64,000 nucleotides of DNA from Mycobacterium colombiense (GTDB lineage: Bacteria > Actinomycetota > Actinomycetes > Mycobacteriales > Mycobacteriaceae). The stretch covers positions 1-64,000 of the forward strand of contig NZ_MBEI01000058.1 of assembly GCF_001953985.1 (NCBI RefSeq). The letters are read 5' to 3'. The notes below the pieces were generated by a model. That model ran no database searches. It was not told the DNA's origin and saw only the letters and a program-made list of their open reading frames with translations. The stretch's first letter is position 1; each line of letters starts with the position of its first letter. Positions 40,800 to 50,081 of this stretch are shown here, piece after piece. The position numbers and the translations under genes were made by a program.

Positions 40800-42509
40800 T
40801 TGGTGCGGAGGAGGTGGGTCACCCTGGGCACTGCTGACACGTCGCAGGATCGTCTCCTGGACGCGATCACCCTGCGCGACTGGGCGCACACCGCCGTCAG
40901 CGACCTGATCACGCACATCGACGAGATCAACCGGCTCAACGTCTTCCCCGTCGCCGACTCCGACACCGGCGCCAACATGCTGTTCACGATGCGTTCGGCC
41001 TTGGCCCAGGCCAGGGTCGGCGCCGAGGGCGGCTCGACGTGCGCGGCGCGGGCCGCGGCGGCGCTGTCGACCGGCGCCCTGAACGGCGCGCGCGGCAATT
41101 CCGGGGTGATCCTGTCGCAGATCCTGCGCGGCATCGCCGACGCCACCGCGACGGCCGCGGCCGACGCCGGCGGCGAGCTGGCCCACATCGACGTCGTCGT
41201 CCTCGGCGCGGCGCTGCAGCGCGGCGTGGAGCTGGTGATCAGCTCGATGGGCGGTGAGGAGGTTCCCGGGACCATCGTGTCGGTGCTGCGGGCGGCCGCC
41301 GGAGCGGTGGCGCAGTGCGCCAATGCCGGGGACGGGCTGGTGCCGGCGGTCATCGCCGCCGGTGACGCGGCGGTGGTGGCGCTGGAAAAGACGCCCGAAC
41401 AGCTCGACGTGCTGGCCGACGCCGGCGCCGTGGACGCCGGCGGGCGCGGTCTGCTGGTCCTGCTGGACGCGTTGCGGTGCACCATCACCGGGCAAGCGCC
41501 GGCCCGCACGGTGTACGAGCCGTCGCCGCGAGCGCCGCAACCGGAGGCCTCCGCTCAGCGCCCGGCGCCCCAGTTCGAGGTGATGTACCGGCTGGACGGC
41601 TGCGAGCCCACGGCGGCGGACGCGCTGCGCGACCGGCTGGGGGAGCTGGGTGATTCGGTGGGCATCGCCTCGGCGCCGTCATCGGCGCAGCGGACGTACT
41701 CGGTGCACGTGCACACCCACTACGACGGCGCCGCCGTGGAGGCGGGGCTGGCGGCCGGGCGGCTCAGCCGGATCGTCATCTCGGCCCTGAGCTCCGGCGG
41801 CCCCGGGCTGCCCACCGGCGGCTGGACGCGGGAGCGCGCGGTGCTGGCCGTCGTCGACGGCGACGGCGCGGCCGACCTTTTCGCCGGCGAGGGCGCCAGC
41901 GTGCTGCAGCGGGAGCCGGCCGGGCACGATCCCGTCACCAACATCAGCGCGCACCAGCTGATGCGGGCCGTCGTCGACACCGGCGCCGCCCAGGTGATGG
42001 TGCTGCCCAACGGGTATGTGGCGGCCGAGGAGCTGGTGGCCGGCTGCACCGCGGCCATCGGCTGGGGGATCGACGTGGTGCCGATCCCGACCGGGTCGAT
42101 GGTGCAGGGGCTGGCCGCTCTGGCCGTGCACGAGACCGACCGGCAGGCGGTGGACGACGGCTACACCATGGCCCGCACCCCGGCCGCGGCGCGGCACGGC
42201 TCGGTGCGCATCGCCACCGAGAGCGCATTGACCTGGGCGGGGCGCTGCCGCCCCGGCGACGGCCTGGGCATCGCGGGCGACGAGGTGCTGATCGTGGCCG
42301 CCGACGCGGTCGGGGCGGCGATCGGCCTGCTTGATCTCCTGCTGGCCTCCGGCGGCGACTTGGTGACGGTGCTGCTGGGCGCCGACACCGACACCGGGGC
42401 CGTCGGCGACATCCTGGAAGAGCACATGCACGACCACCACCCCGGAACCGAACTAATCACCTACCGCACCGGCCACCACGGTGACGCGATGCTGATCGGG
42501 GTCGAGTAG
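40800..42509 (+). CDS. DAK2/DegV fatty-acid-kinase-like protein (FakA/YloV family)
   Basis: 569-aa two-domain protein. The N-terminal DAK2 kinase domain carries the metal/ATP motif NVFPVADSDTGANM and LNGARGNSGVILSQIL. The C-terminal FakA-type domain includes MVLPNGYVAAEELV and HHPGTELITY. By family it phosphorylates a fatty acid held by a DegV-type partner; no degV gene is near. In M. tuberculosis, as I recall, the locus is annotated as two ORFs (Rv2975c/Rv2974c), whereas here it is one frame. The start is unclear: GGAGGAGGTG (40807-40816) is best placed for an in-frame CTG at 40824, with TTG 40800 and GTG 40803 upstream of it. Confidence 0.88.
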   Translation: MVRRRWVTLGTADTSQDRLLDAITLRDWAHTAVSDLITHIDEINRLNVFPVADSDTGANMLFTMRSALAQARVGAEGGSTCAARAAAALSTGALNGARGNSGVILSQILRGIADATATAAADAGGELAHIDVVVLGAALQRGVELVISSMGGEEVPGTIVSVLRAAAGAVAQCANAGDGLVPAVIAAGDAAVVALEKTPEQLDVLADAGAVDAGGRGLLVLLDALRCTITGQAPARTVYEPSPRAPQPEASAQRPAPQFEVMYRLDGCEPTAADALRDRLGELGDSVGIASAPSSAQRTYSVHVHTHYDGAAVEAGLAAGRLSRIVISALSSGGPGLPTGGWTRERAVLAVVDGDGAADLFAGEGASVLQREPAGHDPVTNISAHQLMRAVVDTGAAQVMVLPNGYVAAEELVAGCTAAIGWGIDVVPIPTGSMVQGLAALAVHETDRQAVDDGYTMARTPAAARHGSVRIATESALTWAGRCRPGDGLGIAGDEVLIVAADAVGAAIGLLDLLLASGGDLVTVLLGADTDTGAVGDILEEHMHDHHPGTELITYRTGHHGDAMLIGVE

Positions 42510-42511
42510 CG

Positions 42512-44731
42512 ATGGTGTCGCTGAGCGACCGGCTGGACTTCGTCGTGGGCGCCAAGGCCGCCGAGCCGCTCGACGAGGTGTTCGGCATCCGCACCGTCGA
42601 CGACCTGTTGCGCCACTACCCGCGCAGCTACACCGAGGGCGCCAGCCGGTGGGACGCCGACGGCGAGCGACCCGAGACGGGCGAGCACATCACCATCATC
42701 GACACGATCGTCGAGACCAAGACGTTCCCGATGAAGAAGACCCCGAAGAGGTTGTGCCACCGCATCACCCTGGGCACCGGGCGCAACAAGGTGACCGCAA
42801 CGTTCTTCAACGCGAATTACCTGAAGAAGGATTTGACCAAGGGCGCCAAGGTGATGCTGTCGGGCGAGGTCGGCTTCTTCAACAACGTCATGCAGCTGAC
42901 GCACCCGGCGTTCCTCATCCTCGACTCCCCGGATGGCCGCAACCGCGGGACCCGATCTCTGAAGAACATCGCCAACGCCTCGGGCGCCACCAGCGGCGAA
43001 GAACTGCTGGACGCTTACGAACGCCATTTCTTCCCGATCTATCCGGCCAGCACGAAACTGCAGAGCTGGGACATCTTTTCGTGCGTGCGCCAGGTGCTCG
43101 ACGTGCTCGACCCGGTCCCGGATCCACTGCCCGAGGAACTGCGCTCCCGGCTCGGCCTGGTCTCCGAGGACGAGGCGTTGCGCGACATCCATCTGGCCGA
43201 GAGCGAGCCGCGGCGGCAGCGGGCCCGGGAGCGCCTCACCTTCGACGAAGCCGTCGGCCTGCAGTGGGCGCTGGTGGCCCGCCGCCACGGCGAGCTGTCG
43301 GAGTCGGGCCCGCCGGCACCGCCGCGTCCCGACGGTTTGGCCGCAGGACTGTTGGGGCGCTTACCCTTCGAGCTGACCGCGGGGCAGCGCGAAGTGCTCG
43401 GGGTGCTGACCGACGGGCTCGCGGCGACCCGCCCGCTGAACCGCCTGCTGCAGGGTGAGGTGGGTTCCGGCAAGACGATCGTCTCGGTGCTGGCGATGCT
43501 GCAGATGGTCGACGCCGGCTATCAGTGCGCGCTGCTGGCGCCGACGGAAGTGCTTGCCGCGCAACATCTCCGGTCGATTCGCGACGTGCTCGGCCCGTTG
43601 GCGATGGCGGGCCAGCTCGGTGGCGCCGACAACGGGACCCGGCTGGCGCTGCTGACCGGTTCGATGACAGCCGCGCAGAAGAAGCAGATCCGCGCCGAGA
43701 TCGCCGGCGGTGAGGTTGGCATCATCGTCGGCACCCACGCGCTGCTGCAGGACGCGGTGGAATTCGACAACCTGGGCATGGTGGTGGTCGACGAACAGCA
43801 CCGCTTCGGCGTCGAGCAGCGAGATCAGTTGCGCGCCAAGGCCCGTCCCGGCGTAACGCCGCACCTGCTGGTGATGACGGCGACGCCGATCCCGCGCACC
43901 GTCGCGCTCACCGTGTACGGCGATCTGGAAACCTCGACGCTGCGCGAACTTCCGCGCGGTCGCCAACCCATCACCAGCAACGTCATCTTCGTCAAGGACA
44001 AGCCCGCGTGGCTGGACCGGGCCTGGCAGCGCATCACCGAGGAGGTCGTGGCCGGACGCCAGGCCTACGTGGTGGCGCCGCGCATCGACGAGAGCGACGA
44101 CCCGGGCGATCAGGAGCCGAACGCCAAGGCCCCGGAGACCGCTGAGGGCCTGTACGCCCGGCTGCGCTCGGGCGAGCTGGCGAACCTGCGCCTGGGCCTG
44201 ATGCACGGGCGGTTGTCGGCGGAGGAAAAGGACGCCGCGATGGCGGCCTTTCGGGCCGGCGAGGTCGATGTTCTGGTGTGCACCACCGTCATCGAGGTTG
44301 GCGTCGACGTGCCCAACGCCACCGTCATGCTGGTGATTGACGCCGACCGGTTCGGGATCAGTCAGTTGCATCAGCTTCGCGGCCGCATCGGCCGCGGTCA
44401 GCATCCGAGCCTGTGCCTGTTCGCCAGCTGGTCCGCGCCGGGTTCGTCGGCCGGGCGGCGGCTGAGCGCGGTGGCCGGGACGCTGGACGGCTTCGCCCTG
44501 GCCGATCTCGATCTCAAGGAACGCCGGGAGGGAGATGTGTTGGGCCGCAACCAGTCCGGCAAGGCGATCACGCTGCGGCTGTTGTCCCTGGCCGACCATC
44601 AGGAATTCATCGAGGCGGCCCGCGACTTCTGCGTCCAGGCCTACACCGACGACCGCTCCAACCCCGGCTTGGCCGTGCTGGCAGCGCGATTCACCGACAC
44701 CGACCGCATCGAATATCTGGACAAATCGTGA
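42512..44731 (+). CDS. recG: ATP-dependent DNA helicase RecG
   Basis: Superfamily 2 helicase of 739 aa that regresses stalled forks and moves Holliday junctions. An N-terminal OB-fold wedge domain (~45-150) is followed by helicase motifs: Walker A GEVGSGKTI, APTEVLAAQH, the Walker B DEQHRFG that distinguishes RecG, TATPIPRT, and the C-terminal VCTTVIEVGVDVPNA and QLRGRIGRG. The start ATG is 2 bp after the DAK gene. The stop overlaps the nuclease GTG by 4 nt. Confidence 0.97.
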   Translation: MVSLSDRLDFVVGAKAAEPLDEVFGIRTVDDLLRHYPRSYTEGASRWDADGERPETGEHITIIDTIVETKTFPMKKTPKRLCHRITLGTGRNKVTATFFNANYLKKDLTKGAKVMLSGEVGFFNNVMQLTHPAFLILDSPDGRNRGTRSLKNIANASGATSGEELLDAYERHFFPIYPASTKLQSWDIFSCVRQVLDVLDPVPDPLPEELRSRLGLVSEDEALRDIHLAESEPRRQRARERLTFDEAVGLQWALVARRHGELSESGPPAPPRPDGLAAGLLGRLPFELTAGQREVLGVLTDGLAATRPLNRLLQGEVGSGKTIVSVLAMLQMVDAGYQCALLAPTEVLAAQHLRSIRDVLGPLAMAGQLGGADNGTRLALLTGSMTAAQKKQIRAEIAGGEVGIIVGTHALLQDAVEFDNLGMVVVDEQHRFGVEQRDQLRAKARPGVTPHLLVMTATPIPRTVALTVYGDLETSTLRELPRGRQPITSNVIFVKDKPAWLDRAWQRITEEVVAGRQAYVVAPRIDESDDPGDQEPNAKAPETAEGLYARLRSGELANLRLGLMHGRLSAEEKDAAMAAFRAGEVDVLVCTTVIEVGVDVPNATVMLVIDADRFGISQLHQLRGRIGRGQHPSLCLFASWSAPGSSAGRRLSAVAGTLDGFALADLDLKERREGDVLGRNQSGKAITLRLLSLADHQEFIEAARDFCVQAYTDDRSNPGLAVLAARFTDTDRIEYLDKS

Positions 44732-45441
44732 ACCGCAAAGTGCTGCTGTGGCTGGCCGCGGCGGCGGCGCTCGCGCTGCTGGTGGCCTACCAGACGGTGG
44801 GCTCCTCGACGGCCCGGCATTCGGCCGAATACGCCGCGCGCGCCGACGTTCCGACGGTTCTGCCCGGCACCGACGTGCTCGCGGGCGTCGCCGTCGTGCC
44901 GCTGCGCCAGCACCGCTACGACTACCTGCGGTCGGCGTTCGGCGACGCCTGGGACGACGACAACGATGCGCCGATGGGGCACAACGGATGTGACACCCGC
45001 AACGACATCCTCAACCGCGATCTCGTCGACAAGACGTATGTGTCGGTCAAGCGGTGTCCCGACGCGGTGGCCACCGGCACGCTGCATGACCCGTACACCA
45101 ACAAGACCATCGCGTTTGCGCGCGGGCCCAAGGTCGGCGAATCCGTTCAGATCGACCACATCGTCCCGCTCGCCTACGCCTGGGACATGGGCGCCAGCGG
45201 CTGGCCCGCCCCCGAGCGGCTGCGTTTCGCCAACGATCCGGCCAACCTGCTGGCCGTCGACGGGCAGGCCAATCAGGACAAGGGCGATTCACCGCCGGCG
45301 CAATGGATGCCGCAGAACGCGGCGTTCGCCTGCCAGTACGCCATGCAGTTCATCGCGGTGCTGCGCGGCTACGCGCTGCCGGTGGACCGGGCGTCGACCG
45401 GCGTGCTGCGGCAGGCCGCAACGACCTGCCCGGCGGGATAG
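44728..45441 (+). CDS. Exported HNH nuclease, DUF1524/GmrSD C-terminal type (Rv2972c-like)
   Basis: 237 aa with an N-terminal signal/anchor (VLLWLAAAAALALLVAYQTV) and a beta-beta-alpha-metal nuclease core. VQIDHIVPLAYAWDMGASGW holds the catalytic His. FANDPANLLAVDGQANQDKG and PAQWMP complete the HNH fold. CDTRNDILNRDL precedes it, and three or four cysteines may form disulfides outside the membrane. Probable extracytoplasmic DNase, possibly for nutrient DNA. GTG 44728 overlaps the recG stop (GTGA), so the two are co-translated. Confidence 0.88.
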   Translation: MNRKVLLWLAAAAALALLVAYQTVGSSTARHSAEYAARADVPTVLPGTDVLAGVAVVPLRQHRYDYLRSAFGDAWDDDNDAPMGHNGCDTRNDILNRDLVDKTYVSVKRCPDAVATGTLHDPYTNKTIAFARGPKVGESVQIDHIVPLAYAWDMGASGWPAPERLRFANDPANLLAVDGQANQDKGDSPPAQWMPQNAAFACQYAMQFIAVLRGYALPVDRASTGVLRQAATTCPAG

Positions 45442-45445
45442 CGGG

Positions 45446-46300
45446 CTACGAGCCCGTGTAGGTCTCCGGGTCCGGGCGCAGCCGGGTGCCGTCGTTGAGG
45501 CCGTTGATCGCGTCCATGTGCTCGTCGGCCAGCTCGAAGTCGAACACGTCCAAGTTGGAGGCGATGTGCTCGGCGTTGGCCGACCGGAAGACGACCGCGT
45601 TGCCCAGCTGCAGGTTCCACCGCAGCAGCACCTGCGAGGCGGTCTTGCCGTATTCGCCGGCGACCGAATTCACCGTCGCGTTGTCATTCAGCTTGCCCAG
45701 CGCCAGCGGCGTGTAGGACTGCGTGAGCACGTTGTGCTCGGCGTTCGTCTTACGCAGCGCTTCCTGGTTGAGCAGCGGGTGCAGCTCGATCTGGTTGACC
45801 GCCGGGGTGACGAAGGTGAGGTCGATGACCGTCGTCAGGTGCTCGTCGGTGAAGTTGGAGACGCCGATCGAGCGGGCAAGACCATCCCCACGCGACTGGA
45901 TCAGCCCGCCGAAGGAATTGACGTACGTCCCCAGCGACGGAGCGGGCCAGTGGATCAGGTAGAGGTCGACGTAGTCCAGGCCGAGGCGCTCGAGGCTGGC
46001 GCTGCACGCGTCCATCGCACCCTTGAAGCCCTGGTCGGAAGTCGCCAACTTGGTGGTGACGAACAGCTCGGCGCGGGGAATCCCGGAGGCGGCGATCGCG
46101 CGGCCGACGGCGGCTTCATTCCCGTAGACGGCGGCGGTGTCGATCAGCCGACAGCCGGCCTCCAGCGCAGCCGACACCGCGCGTTCGGTCTCGTCGTCCG
46201 CCAATTCCGCGACACCCAGGCCGAGGGCCGGGATCGTGTTTTCGTCGTTGAGAGCAATTGAGGGTAAGGCGGAGCCCGACTCGCCGGCCAATTCATTCAC
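45446..46300 (-). CDS. Aldo/keto reductase (Rv2971-like)
   Basis: TIM-barrel NADPH-dependent reductase of 284 aa. The tetrad is Asp54, Tyr59 (DTAAVYGNE), Lys84 (VTTKL) and His117 (LIHWP). SIGVSNF and VNQIELHP are family motifs. The cofactor loop reads VVFRSANAEHIASNLDVFDF where most members have VIPKS, so the phosphate-binding Lys is altered. M. tuberculosis Rv2971 is linked to detoxification of dicarbonyls. GTG 46300 overlaps the stop codon of the decayed upstream copy (GTGA). Confidence 0.92.
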   Translation of the reverse strand: MNELAGESGSALPSIALNDENTIPALGLGVAELADDETERAVSAALEAGCRLIDTAAVYGNEAAVGRAIAASGIPRAELFVTTKLATSDQGFKGAMDACSASLERLGLDYVDLYLIHWPAPSLGTYVNSFGGLIQSRGDGLARSIGVSNFTDEHLTTVIDLTFVTPAVNQIELHPLLNQEALRKTNAEHNVLTQSYTPLALGKLNDNATVNSVAGEYGKTASQVLLRWNLQLGNAVVFRSANAEHIASNLDVFDFELADEHMDAINGLNDGTRLRPDPETYTGS

Positions 46301-46479
46301 CTGCCTGTGAAATTGAAGGTTCGAGATTGTGCACCGAGCCGGGTTCCGTCATCGAGCGAGAGATCAACGCCGTTCGGCGCCGGGTTCGAGGCGCTCAGTT
46401 CGATATCGAACACGTTGAAGTTGCTCGCAGTCCGATGACAGCTCACCGACTTGGGGATCACGATATTACCGAGTCTGTA
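46297..46479 (-). pseudogene. C-terminal relic of a second aldo/keto reductase
   Basis: The minus-strand frame reads YRLGNIVIPKSV, then ASNFNVFDIELSA, then LDDGTRLGA and FNFTGR, stopping at TGA 46297-46299. This aligns with the C-terminus of aldo/keto reductases, including the intact neighbour (ASNLDVFDFEL, LNDGTRL). The segment between is altered (SNPAPNGVDL), and nothing upstream of about 46480 continues the barrel. Its stop overlaps the GTG of the intact gene, the usual junction of a tandem operon. It is therefore a remnant of a tandem pair whose first member was mostly deleted. Confidence 0.8.
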
Positions 46480-46762
46480 AAGGCAACCTAATCAACACCT
46501 GGACGGGTGTCTATCCGCGCCTTCTGCATCGAGTACGCGACCCCGTACAGTTAGTCGCGCGGCACACCGGAATCGGCAGCCGCTCGGCCGGTCTTGCGTA
46601 TGACGCGGGGCGGCGGCGATGTCGATTTGGGAGGTAACCGACGACGGCGGGCGCTGACCGCCCGTTTGGTGGCCGCGTGGGGCGGCAAGCCTTGAGGCGA
46701 TGGGTAGCGGTAACCACCGTTCGTCGTCGAGCGTTAGCACGTGTTGTTAAAGGGGGTTGCCC
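46480..46762. other. Gap between the AKR relic and lipN
   Basis: No gene seen. It contains a small inverted repeat, ACACC-TGGACG-GGTGT (about 46485-46510), and an AT-richer stretch before the lipN Shine-Dalgarno AAAGGGGG. The lipN promoter is presumed here. Confidence 0.4.
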
Positions 46763-47881
46763 ATGACCAGGCCTCTGTCAGGCGCACCGGAGCTCGAGGT
46801 CGGAGCAGACCGCGCCTCGGTGCCGCTAGCCAGTCGCATCCAGGGCGCCGTCACCAGCGTCGGAGCCAAGGTCATCCCGTGGATCCCGACCGCGATCAGG
46901 CGAGGGCTGGTGCGCGGACGGTCGGTCATCATCGAGGGCAACACGCTGGATCCGACGTTGCAGCTGATGCTGTCGGGCCTGCGCGCCGTCGGCATCGACG
47001 GGCTGGTCGTGGACGACGACCCGCAGGCCTCGCGCGCGCAGATGCGCGAGTCGACCGTCGGGTTTCCCGGTCCGCAGATCCACGTCGACGTCGACGAGCT
47101 GTCGCTGCCCGGCCCGGCCGGCGACATCCCGGCCCGCCACTACCGTCCGGCGGGCGGCGAGGCGGCGCCGCTGCTGGTCTTCTATCACGGCGGGGGCTGG
47201 TCGATCGGCGACCTGGACACCCACGACGCCCTGTGCCGGCTGACCTGCCGCGACGCCGGCATCCACGTGTTGTCGATCGACTACCGGCTGGCCCCCGAGC
47301 ACCCGGCGCCGGCCGCCATCGAGGACGCCTACGCGGCCTTCACCTGGGCCTACCGGCACGCCGGCGAGCTGGGCGCGACGCCGGGGCGGGTCGCGGTCGG
47401 CGGCGACAGCGCGGGCGGCAACCTGGCCGCCGTCGTCAGCCAGATGGCGCGCGACGAGGGCGCACCGGCGCCGGTGCTGCAATGGCTGATCTATCCGCGC
47501 ACCGACTTCACCGCGCAGACCCGGTCGCTGACCCTGTTCTCGCGCGGCTTCCTGCTCACCAAACGGGACATGGACTGGTTCGAATCGCAGTATCTGCGGC
47601 GCTCCGAGCTCGACCGCACCGATCCGCGGATATCCCCGGCGCTGGCCGAATCGCTGGCCGGACTGGCTCCCGCGCTGATCGCGGTCGCCGGCTTCGACCC
47701 GCTGCGCGACGAGGGCGAGAGCTACGCCGAGGCGCTGCGGGACGCCGGGGTCGCGGTGGACCTGCGGTACCTGGGTTCGCTGACCCATGGCTTCGCGAAT
47801 CTGTTCCAGCTGGGCGGGGACAGCATGGTCGCCACCAGCGAGCTGATTTCGGCCCTGCGCGCACACCTGAGCCGGGTCTGA
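46763..47881 (+). CDS. lipN: Hormone-sensitive-lipase-family esterase LipN
   Basis: Alpha/beta hydrolase of 372 aa. Oxyanion motif HGGGW (142-146) and nucleophile motif GDSAGG (214-219, Ser216), with the catalytic Asp probably in GFDPLRDEG and His in LTHGF. It hydrolyses short-chain esters or acylglycerols. ATG 46763 is 8 nt from AAGGGGG, better than the TTG two codons upstream. An N-terminal ~100-residue cap region is shared with M. tuberculosis LipN. Confidence 0.93.
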   Translation: MTRPLSGAPELEVGADRASVPLASRIQGAVTSVGAKVIPWIPTAIRRGLVRGRSVIIEGNTLDPTLQLMLSGLRAVGIDGLVVDDDPQASRAQMRESTVGFPGPQIHVDVDELSLPGPAGDIPARHYRPAGGEAAPLLVFYHGGGWSIGDLDTHDALCRLTCRDAGIHVLSIDYRLAPEHPAPAAIEDAYAAFTWAYRHAGELGATPGRVAVGGDSAGGNLAAVVSQMARDEGAPAPVLQWLIYPRTDFTAQTRSLTLFSRGFLLTKRDMDWFESQYLRRSELDRTDPRISPALAESLAGLAPALIAVAGFDPLRDEGESYAEALRDAGVAVDLRYLGSLTHGFANLFQLGGDSMVATSELISALRAHLSRV

Positions 47882-47982
47882 TTCCTTGAGCGGCCGGCGC
47901 CGGTAATCTAGAGGCGCTTTGTCCGATCGCTTTGTCCGCAACCGGGCAGACCGACAACTCGTACCGAAAGATCAGGGAACCT

Positions 47983-48750
47983 GTGGCCGACAACCCCAAA
48001 CGTCCCCCGCGATTCGACATGAAGGCGGCCTCCGGCGGTAAGTCGAGCCGGCTCGTCCAAATCGGCGGCACCGCATTCGTGGTGATCTTCGCGGTCGCCC
48101 TCGTCTTCTACATCGTGACGTCGCACCACAAGAAGACCGGCCCCACCGGCGCTGGGGACACCGTCCGGGTGACGTCGAGCAAGCTGGTCACCCAGCCGGG
48201 CAGCGGCAACCCCAAGGCCGTGGTGACGTTCTACGAGGACTTCCTGTGCCCGGCGTGCGGCAACTTCGAGCGCACCTTCGGCCCGACGGTGTCTCGGCTC
48301 ATCGACATCGGCGCCATCGCCGCCGACTACTCCATGGTGTCGATCCTGGACAGCTCGCGGAACCAGAACTATTCGTCGCGCGCGGGGGCCGCGGCCCTGT
48401 GCGTCGCCGACGAGTCCCAGGACGCGTTCCGGCGCTTCCACTCCGCGCTGTTCAGCACCGACATCCAGCCGAGCGAAACCGGTAAGACCTTCCCGGACAA
48501 CGCGCGGTTGATCGAACTCGCCCGCGAGGCCGGGGCGGCGGGCAAGGTGCCGGACTGCATCAACAGCGGCAAGTATCTGTCCAAGGTCACCGGCGAAGCG
48601 GCGACCGCACACATCAACGCGACGCCGACCATCAAGATCAACGGTGACGACTACGACCCGTCGACGCCGGACGCGCTGGTCAACAAGATCAAAGAGATCG
48701 TGGGCAACATCCCGGGCATCGACGGCGCGGTCGCGCCGGCATCCATGTGA
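47983..48750 (+). CDS. DsbA-like thiol:disulfide oxidoreductase (Rv2969c-like)
   Basis: 255-aa membrane-anchored thioredoxin-fold protein. One transmembrane helix is at about 24-46 (LVQIGGTAFVVIFAVALVFY). The outside domain has the active-site CPAC (89-92) in YEDFLCPACGNFERTF and the cis-Pro loop NATPTIKI. It introduces disulfides into exported proteins and is re-oxidised by the VKOR encoded immediately after it. GTG 47983, after AGGGAA, gives the conserved start; the open frame continues 17 codons upstream. Confidence 0.94.
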   Translation: MADNPKRPPRFDMKAASGGKSSRLVQIGGTAFVVIFAVALVFYIVTSHHKKTGPTGAGDTVRVTSSKLVTQPGSGNPKAVVTFYEDFLCPACGNFERTFGPTVSRLIDIGAIAADYSMVSILDSSRNQNYSSRAGAAALCVADESQDAFRRFHSALFSTDIQPSETGKTFPDNARLIELAREAGAAGKVPDCINSGKYLSKVTGEAATAHINATPTIKINGDDYDPSTPDALVNKIKEIVGNIPGIDGAVAPASM

Positions 48751-49394
48751 CCGGTGCGGTGTCCACAGCAGCTGCCGACACGACCGGCGACCTGACCTCG
48801 GATACGTCGCCGGCGCCGCGAGTTCCGCCGCTCAGCGCCTGGTGGGTGCTGATCGCCGGCCTGATCGGCCTGGTGGCGTCGATGACGCTGACGGTCGAGA
48901 AGATCGACATATTGCTCAACCCGTCGTACGTGCCGTCCTGCAACATCAACCCGATCCTGTCCTGCGGCTCGGTGATGATCACGCCGCAGGCGTCGCTGCT
49001 CGGCTTCCCGAACCCGTTGCTGGGCCTGGTGGCCTTCACCGTGGTGGTCGTCACCGGGCTGCTGGCGCTGACGAAAGTGGCGCTGCCGCAATGGTATTGG
49101 GTGGGACTGACGCTCGGGGTGCTGGTCGGTGCGGTGTTTGTGCACTGGCTGATCTTCCAGAGTCTGTACCGGATCAACGCGTTGTGCCCGTACTGCATGG
49201 TGGTCTGGGCGGTCACCATGTCGCTGCTGGTGGTGGTCGCCTCGATCGCCTGTCGCCCGGCCCTGCAAGACCGCCAGACCGGCCCGGCATGGGTGCTCTT
49301 CCAATGGCGGTGGTCGATCGCCGCGCTCTGGTTCACCGCGGTGTTCCTGCTGATCATGGCGCGGTTCTGGGACTACTGGTCGACGCTGCTGTAG
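48747..49394 (+). CDS. Vitamin K epoxide reductase family protein (VKOR)
   Basis: 215-aa membrane protein with about five helices that re-oxidises DsbA and passes electrons to menaquinone. Loop cysteines are in SCNINPILSCGSVM and the active CPYC in NALCPYCMVVWAV. GTG 48747 overlaps the DsbA stop (ATGTGA), so the two-gene oxidative-folding pathway is co-translated. Confidence 0.94.
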   Translation: MTGAVSTAAADTTGDLTSDTSPAPRVPPLSAWWVLIAGLIGLVASMTLTVEKIDILLNPSYVPSCNINPILSCGSVMITPQASLLGFPNPLLGLVAFTVVVVTGLLALTKVALPQWYWVGLTLGVLVGAVFVHWLIFQSLYRINALCPYCMVVWAVTMSLLVVVASIACRPALQDRQTGPAWVLFQWRWSIAALWFTAVFLLIMARFWDYWSTLL

Positions 49395-49404
49395 GTAGCT
49401 GCAG

Positions 49405-49959
49405 GTGACCCGGATCATTGGCGGCGCGGCGGGGGGTCGTCGCATCGCGGTCCCGCCGCGCGGCACCAGGCCCACCACCGACAGGGTCCGCGAGTCGCTG
49501 TTCAACATCCTGACCGCGCGCCTGGACCTGACCGGGCTCAGCGTGCTGGATCTCTACGCCGGTTCGGGCGCACTGGGACTGGAGGCGCTTTCCCGCGGCG
49601 CCGCCGCCGCGCTCTTCGTGGAGTCCGACCCGCGCACCGGATCCGTCATCGCGCGCAACATCCAAACCCTGGGCCTGCCCGGCGCGACGCTGCGCCGGGG
49701 ACCGGTGGCGACCGTACTGGCGGCCGGCACCGCGGCCCCATTCGATCTGGTGCTGGCCGACCCGCCCTACGACGTCGACGTCGCCGAGGTCGAGGCCGTG
49801 CTGGCAGCGTTGGCCGCCCACGGCTGGGTGCGCGGGGGCAGCGTCGCGGTGGTGGAGCGGGCGGCGGGCGGCGCGCCGCTGAATTGGCCGGCCGGGTGGT
49901 CCGTGTGGCCGCAACGAGTTTACGGCGACACCCGTTTGGAGCTGGCCGAGCGTCAGTGA
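49405..49959 (+). CDS. rsmD: 16S rRNA (guanine966-N2)-methyltransferase
   Basis: Class I SAM methyltransferase of 184 aa. SAM motif VLDLYAGSGALGLEALSRGA (residues 46-65), catalytic ADPPYDV, and the N-terminal TRIIGGAAGGRRIAVPP and RPTTDRVRESLFNIL that mark RsmD. It is followed by coaD after 122 bp, a pairing conserved in many bacteria. Confidence 0.96.
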   Translation: MTRIIGGAAGGRRIAVPPRGTRPTTDRVRESLFNILTARLDLTGLSVLDLYAGSGALGLEALSRGAAAALFVESDPRTGSVIARNIQTLGLPGATLRRGPVATVLAAGTAAPFDLVLADPPYDVDVAEVEAVLAALAAHGWVRGGSVAVVERAAGGAPLNWPAGWSVWPQRVYGDTRLELAERQ

Positions 49960-50081
49960 GGCGGGCGTGTACCGTCATTCGTCATGGCGCCGCTCCTCAG
50001 CATCGCTTCGCTCTGCATCGCCTCGGCGCGCGTCATGGTCGCCGATGGACGCAGACCAGCCCTTCACATCGGAGCGCCCGC

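Noticed and set aside
49960..50081. GCATCGCTTCGCTCTGCATCGCC-type sequence before coaD as a mobile repeat
   Set aside because: Only a short imperfect internal repetition is visible and no second copy was found in the window.
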